DNA of 64,000 bases from Hippasteria phrygiana (lineage: Eukaryota > Echinodermata > Asteroidea > Valvatida > Goniasteridae): positions 310,001 through 374,000 of the forward strand of contig JAZGUH010000105.1 of assembly GCA_037893225.1 (NCBI GenBank), given 5' to 3'. Each line of letters begins with the position of its first letter. Position 1 is the first letter of the stretch. A program made the translations under genes and the position numbers. The notes beneath the pieces were generated by a model. The model was not told where the DNA came from, ran no database searches, and was given only the letters and a program-made list of their open reading frames with translations. Positions 60,101-64,000 of the stretch are shown here, in pieces.

Positions 60101-63100
60101 TGACATGGCCCTGAGAGTGAGAGTGCTTGTGTTCGGGTTAGAATGTGAGAGTAAGAGATAGAGAGACAGAGGTTTTAAGGGTGCGGGTTTTAAGGGTGCG
60201 GGTTTTAGGGGTGCGGGTTTTAGGGGTGCGGGTTTTAGGGGTGCGGGTTTTAGGGGTGCGGGTTTTAGGGGTGCGGGTTTTAGGGGTGCGGGTTTTAGGG
60301 GTGCGGGTTTTAGGGGTGCGGGTTTTAGGGGTGCGGGTTTTAGGGGTGCGGGTTTTAAGGGTGCGGGTTTTAGGGGTGCGGGTTTTAGGGGTGCGGGTTT
60401 TAAGTTAGGGCCTTGTTACACAATGCAATTTTAACAAGCAATTTGTGGGCAAGTAACAGCGCTGCAGCCGAAAAGAAATTCTTCAAGTGCAATAAAGACA
60501 TTTTTCTTCTTAAGACAATTTGGTGAAAATACAAAATTCCATGTTTTTCTATGTGGAATTTTGTTGGACCCGATTGCCTGAAAATTGTCCTGTGTGACAT
60601 GGCCCTTAGAGTGAGAGTGCTTGTGTTCGGGTTAGAATGTGAGAGTAAGAGATAGAGAGACAGGGATAGATAGAGTGTTAGACTTACTCGTCTACAAAAC
60701 ACCATAGGTCTGTTGTGCTGATCTAAGCCCGCATCCTACAGCATGATTTCATATGCTCTCTATCTCACTAGGCCTTTCAGTTCTGTCCAGGATAATCTTG
60801 TATGGCCTCGAGGTCTTGAACAGCCAGGAGCCGGAGGTTTATCTCTCCTGGAGTTGATGGAAAAATAGAGTAAGCGAGTTAGGGGTGTTCAAATTAGTTG
60901 TTAAGAGTTAAGGGTTTGAGTGCAAGTGTTAGGGTTAACGTTCAAGTTAGAGTGCAGGTTTTAAGGGTGCGGGTTTTAAGGGTGCGGGTTTTAAGGGTGA
61001 GGGTTTTAAAAGTGCGGGTTTTAAGAGTGCGGGTTTTAAGAGTGCGGGACCCGATTGCCTGAAAATTGTCCTATGTGACATGGCCCTTAGAGTGAGAGTG
61101 CTTGTGTTCGGGTTAGAATGTGAGAGTAAGAGATAGAGAGACAGAGGTTTTAAGGGTGCGGGTTTTAGGGGTGCGGGTTTTAGGGGTGCGGGTTTTAGGG
61201 GTGCGGGTTTTAGGGGTGCGGGTTTTAGGGGTGCGGGTTTTAGGGGTGCGGGTTTTAGGGGTGCGGGTTTTAGGGGTGCGGGTTTTAGGGGTGCGGGTTT
61301 TAGGGGTGCGGGTTTTAGGGGTGCGGGTTTTAGGGGTGCGGGTTTTAGGGGTGCGGGTTTTAGGGGTGCGGGTTTTAGGGGTGCGGGTTTTAGGGGTGCG
61401 GGTTTTAGGGGTGCGGGTTTTAGGGTGCGGGTTTTAAGGGTGCGGGTTTTAAGGGTGCGGGTTTTAAGGGTGCGGGTTTTAAGGGTGAGGGTTTTAAAAG
61501 TGCGGGTTTTAAGAGTGCGGGTTTTAAGAGTGCGGGTTTTAAGAGTGCGGGTTTTAAGAGTGCTAGAGTAAAGCCTTGTTACACACTGCAATTTTAACAA
61601 GCAATTTGTGGGCAAGTAACAGCGCTGCAGCCGAAAAGAAATTCTTCAAGTGCAATAAAGACATTTTTCTTCTTAAGACAATTTTGTGAAAATAAATAAT
61701 TCCATGTTTTTCTATGTGGAATTTGGTTGGACCCGATTGCCTGAAAATTGTCCTGTGTGACATGGCCCTGAGAGTGAGAGTGCTTGTGTTCGGGTTAGAA
61801 TGTGAGAGTAAGAGATAGAGAGACAGAGGTTTTAAGGGTGCGGGTTTTAAGGGTGCGGGTTTTAGGGGTGCGGGTTTTAGGGGTGCGGGTTTTAGGGGTG
61901 CGGGTTTTAGGGGTGCGGGTTTTAGGGGTGCGGGTTTTAGGGGTGCGGGTTTTAGGGGTGCGGGTTTTAGGGGTGCGGGTTTTAGGGGTGCGGGTTTTAA
62001 GGGTGCGGGTTTTAGGGGTGCGGGTTTTAGGGGTGCGGGTTTTAAGTTAGGGCCTTGTTACACAATGCAATTTTAACAAGCAATTTGTGGGCAAGTAACA
62101 GCGCTGCAGCCGAAAAGAAATTCTTCAAGTGCAATAAAGACATTTTTCTTCTTAAGACAATTTGGTGAAAATACAAAATTCCATGTTTTTCTATGTGGAA
62201 TTTTGTTGGACCCGATTGCCTGAAAATTGTCCTGTGTGACATGGCCCTTAGAGTGAGAGTGCTTGTGTTCGGGTTAGAATGTGAGAGTAAGAGATAGAGA
62301 GACAGGGATAGATAGAGTGTTAGACTTACTCGTCTACAAAACACCATAGGTCTGTTGTGCTGATCTAAGCCCGCATCCTACAGCATGATTTCATATGCTC
62401 TCTATCTCACTAGGCCTTTCAGTTCTGTCCAGGATAATCTTGTATGGCCTCGAGGTCTTGAACAGCCAGGAGCCGGAGGTTTATCTCTCCTGGAGTTGAT
62501 GGAAAAATAGAGTAAGCGAGTTAGGGGTGTTCAAATTAGTTGTTAAGAGTTAAGGGTTTGAGTGCAAGTGTTAGGGTTAACGTTCAAGTTAGAGTGCAGG
62601 TTTTAAGGGTGCGGGTTTTAAGGGTGCGGGTTTTAAGGTTGCGGGTTTTAAGGGTGCGGGTTTTAAGGGTGAGGGTTTTAAAAGTGCGGGTTTTAAGAGT
62701 GCGGGTTTTAAGAGTGCTAGAGTTAGGGCCTTGTTACACACTGCAATTTTAACAAGCAATTTGTGGGCAAGTAACAGCGCTGCAGCCGAAAAGAAATTCT
62801 TCAAGTGCAATAAAGAATTTTTTCTTCTTTAGACAATTTTGTGAAAATAAAAAATTCCATGTTTTTCTATGTGGAATTTGGTTGGACCCGATTGCCTGAA
62901 AATTGTCCTGTGTGACATGGCCCTTAGAGTGAGAGTGCTTGTGTTCGGGTTAGAATGTGAGAGTAAGAGATAGAGAGACAGAGGTTTTAAGGGTGCGGGT
63001 TTTAGGGGTGTGGGTTTTAGGGGTGCGGGTTTTAGGGGTGCGGGTTTTAGGGGTGCGGGTTTTAGGGGTGCGGGTTTTAGGGGTGCGGGTTTTAGGGGTG

Positions 63101-63550
63101 CGGGTTTTAGGGGTGCGGGTTTTAGGGGTGCGGGTTTTAGGGGTGCGGGTTTTAGGGGTGCGGGTTTTAGGGGTGCGGGTTTTAGGGGTGCGGGTTTTAA
63201 GGGTGCGGGTTTTAGGGGTGCGGGTTTTAGGGGTGCGGGTTTTAAGGGTGCGGGTTTTAGGGGTGCGGGTTTTAAGGGTGCGGGTTTTAAGTTAGGGCCT
63301 TGTTACACAATGCAATTTTAACAAGCAATTTGTGGGCAAGTAACAGCGCTGCAGCCGAAAAGAAATTCTTCAAGTGCAATAAAGACATTTTTCTTCTTAA
63401 GACAATTTGGTGAAAATACAAAATTCCATGTTTTTCTATGTGGAATTTTGTTGGACCCGATTGCCTGAAAATTGTCCTGTGTGACATGGCCCTTAGAGTG
63501 AGAGTGCTTGTGTTCGGGTTAGAATGTGAGAGTAAGAGATAGAGAGACAG
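57182..63550. repeat. Right-end higher-order repeat, about 1.6-kb unit
   Basis: Order: B, C, short A-array, B remnant, long A-array with 14-bp unit, B, A-array, then the next B. C modules fall at 57438, 59021, 60664 and 62306 (spacing 1,583, 1,643, 1,642). The B-remnant chimera is in the first three units. In the fourth a full B (62726-62923) is present instead, and the next C comes after 1,245 bp. Confidence 0.85.
57823..57860. repeat. B remnant: only the right ~38 bp, fused to the 15-bp array
   Basis: The array reads ...AAGAGTGCGGG and continues ACCCGATTGCCTG, so about 160 bp of B are missing. The same chimera, with the private change TCCTATGTGAC for TCCTGTGTGAC, recurs near 59404 and 61048, marking three copies of one higher-order unit. 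Confidence 0.9.
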
Positions 63551-64000
63551 GGATAGATAGAGTGTTAGACTTACTCGTCTACAAAACACCATAGGTCTGT
63601 TGTGCTGATCTAAGCCCGCATCCTACAGCATGATTTCATATGCTCTCTATCTCACTAGGCCTTTCAGTTCTGTCCAGGATAATCTTGTATGGCCTCGAGG
63701 TCTTGAACAGCCAGGAGCCGGAGGTTTATCTCTCCTGGAGTTGATGGAAAAATAGAGTAAGCGAGTTAGGGGTGTTCAAATTAGTTGTTAAGAGTTAAGG
63801 GTTTGAGTGCAAGTGTTAGGGTTAACGTTCAAGTTAGAGTGCAGGTTTTAAGGGTGCAGGTTTTAAGGGTGCGGGTTTTAAGGGTGCGGGTTTTAAGGGT
63901 GCAGGTTTTAAGAGTGCTAGAGTTAGGGCCTTGTTACACACTGCAATTTTAACAAGCAATTTGTGGGCAAGTAACAGCGCTGCAGCCGAAAAGAAATTCT

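Larger units (their letters stand above)
8376..64000. repeat. Composite satellite array with higher-order repeats
   Basis: About 55.6 kb of tandem DNA that runs off the right edge. It has three building blocks. (A) A 15-bp minisatellite, main unit GGGTTTTAGGGGTGC, with GGGTTTTAAGGGTGC, GGGTTTTAAGAGTGC and GGGTTTTAAAAGTGC variants. (B) A 198-bp MITE-like module, about 90 full copies. (C) A ~293-bp module, 25 copies. A typical monomer is A-array, B, a 58-bp link (TTAGAGTGAGAGTGCTTGTG...GAGAGACAG), then either another A-array or C. The plus strand of A has one C per 15 bases, giving extreme strand asymmetry. Central units are nearly identical and the left edge is divergent, the usual mark of homogenisation by unequal exchange. 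No protein gene is supported inside. Confidence 0.97.

Noticed and set aside
8568..63321. Many plus-strand open frames rich in RVRVLG/RVRVLR or GAGFRGAGF
   Set aside because: They are translations of the 15-bp repeat (five codons, so frames never close). Most begin at GTG or TTG rather than ATG, and all three frames are similarly open.
9381..63910. True telomere array
   Set aside because: The unit is 15 bp with TGC and T4A steps. No perfect TTAGGG run exists and the array is interrupted by B and C modules.
8376..64000. CRISPR-like appearance (short regular repeats with spacers)
   Set aside because: The 15-bp units are contiguous with no unique spacers, the genome is eukaryotic, and the longer modules repeat as well.

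Overview
The window looks like nuclear DNA from a metazoan, probably a marine invertebrate deuterostome and possibly an echinoderm. The reasons are spliced-looking genes, nested relics of eukaryotic DNA transposons, frequent TACATGTA and TAGGCCTAC-like words in the unique part, and a very large complex satellite. No bacterial-type operons, rRNA or convincing tRNA were seen. The taxon guess is weak; the eukaryotic call is strong.

Layout of the unique part (1-8375). At the left edge a gene on the minus strand begins at 1138 and runs off the window. Two exons are phase-compatible (1138-1083 and 352-147) and a third is possible (44-1). They encode a basic then acidic/Ser/Pro-rich N-terminus of unknown function. 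From 1998 to 4469 lies a TTAA-flanked element with a 15-bp terminal inverted repeat (piggyBac- or Kolobok-like ends). It carries a nested 539-bp inverted-repeat element with hexamer-repeat termini (2280-2818) and a Cys-rich minus-strand ORF. From 5036 to about 6540, minus strand, is a decayed transposase of the CACTA/EnSpm (Transposase_21/DUF4218-like) kind, with two in-frame stops and one frameshift. Its 5' side runs into a 165-bp inverted duplication (6549-6713 / 6740-6903). A hairpin-rich patch and a 138-bp direct duplication (7997-8134 / 8236-8374) precede the satellite.

The satellite (about 8376-64000, 87% of the window, continuing off the right edge) is built from three modules. Module A is a 15-bp G-rich minisatellite (main unit GGGTTTTAGGGGTGC). 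Module B is a 198-bp sequence that has the form of a MITE: imperfect ~25-bp terminal inverted repeats starting GGGCC and TTA on both sides, as in PIF/Harbinger insertions. There are about 90 full copies. Module C is a ~293-bp non-repetitive segment present 25 times, almost always directly after a B. The modules are arranged in higher-order repeats, and several large blocks are exact-spacing duplications (2,679 bp; about 5,137 bp; 5,802 bp; 5,608 bp; about 1.64 kb). Array edges hold more divergent units, and the leftmost B copy keeps a more symmetrical terminal repeat, so the origin of the satellite can be partly read: a MITE inserted in a GTTAGAGTG-rich sequence, followed by minisatellite expansion and amplification by unequal exchange.

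No protein-coding gene is supported inside the satellite. The long RVRVLG/LKPAP-type reading frames arise because 15 bp equals five codons, so any frame without a stop in one unit stays open. Most have no ATG on the plus strand. The most notable features are the composite MITE/minisatellite/unique-module satellite, its dense one-strand G-quadruplex potential, and the recoverable history of breakpoints and duplications.
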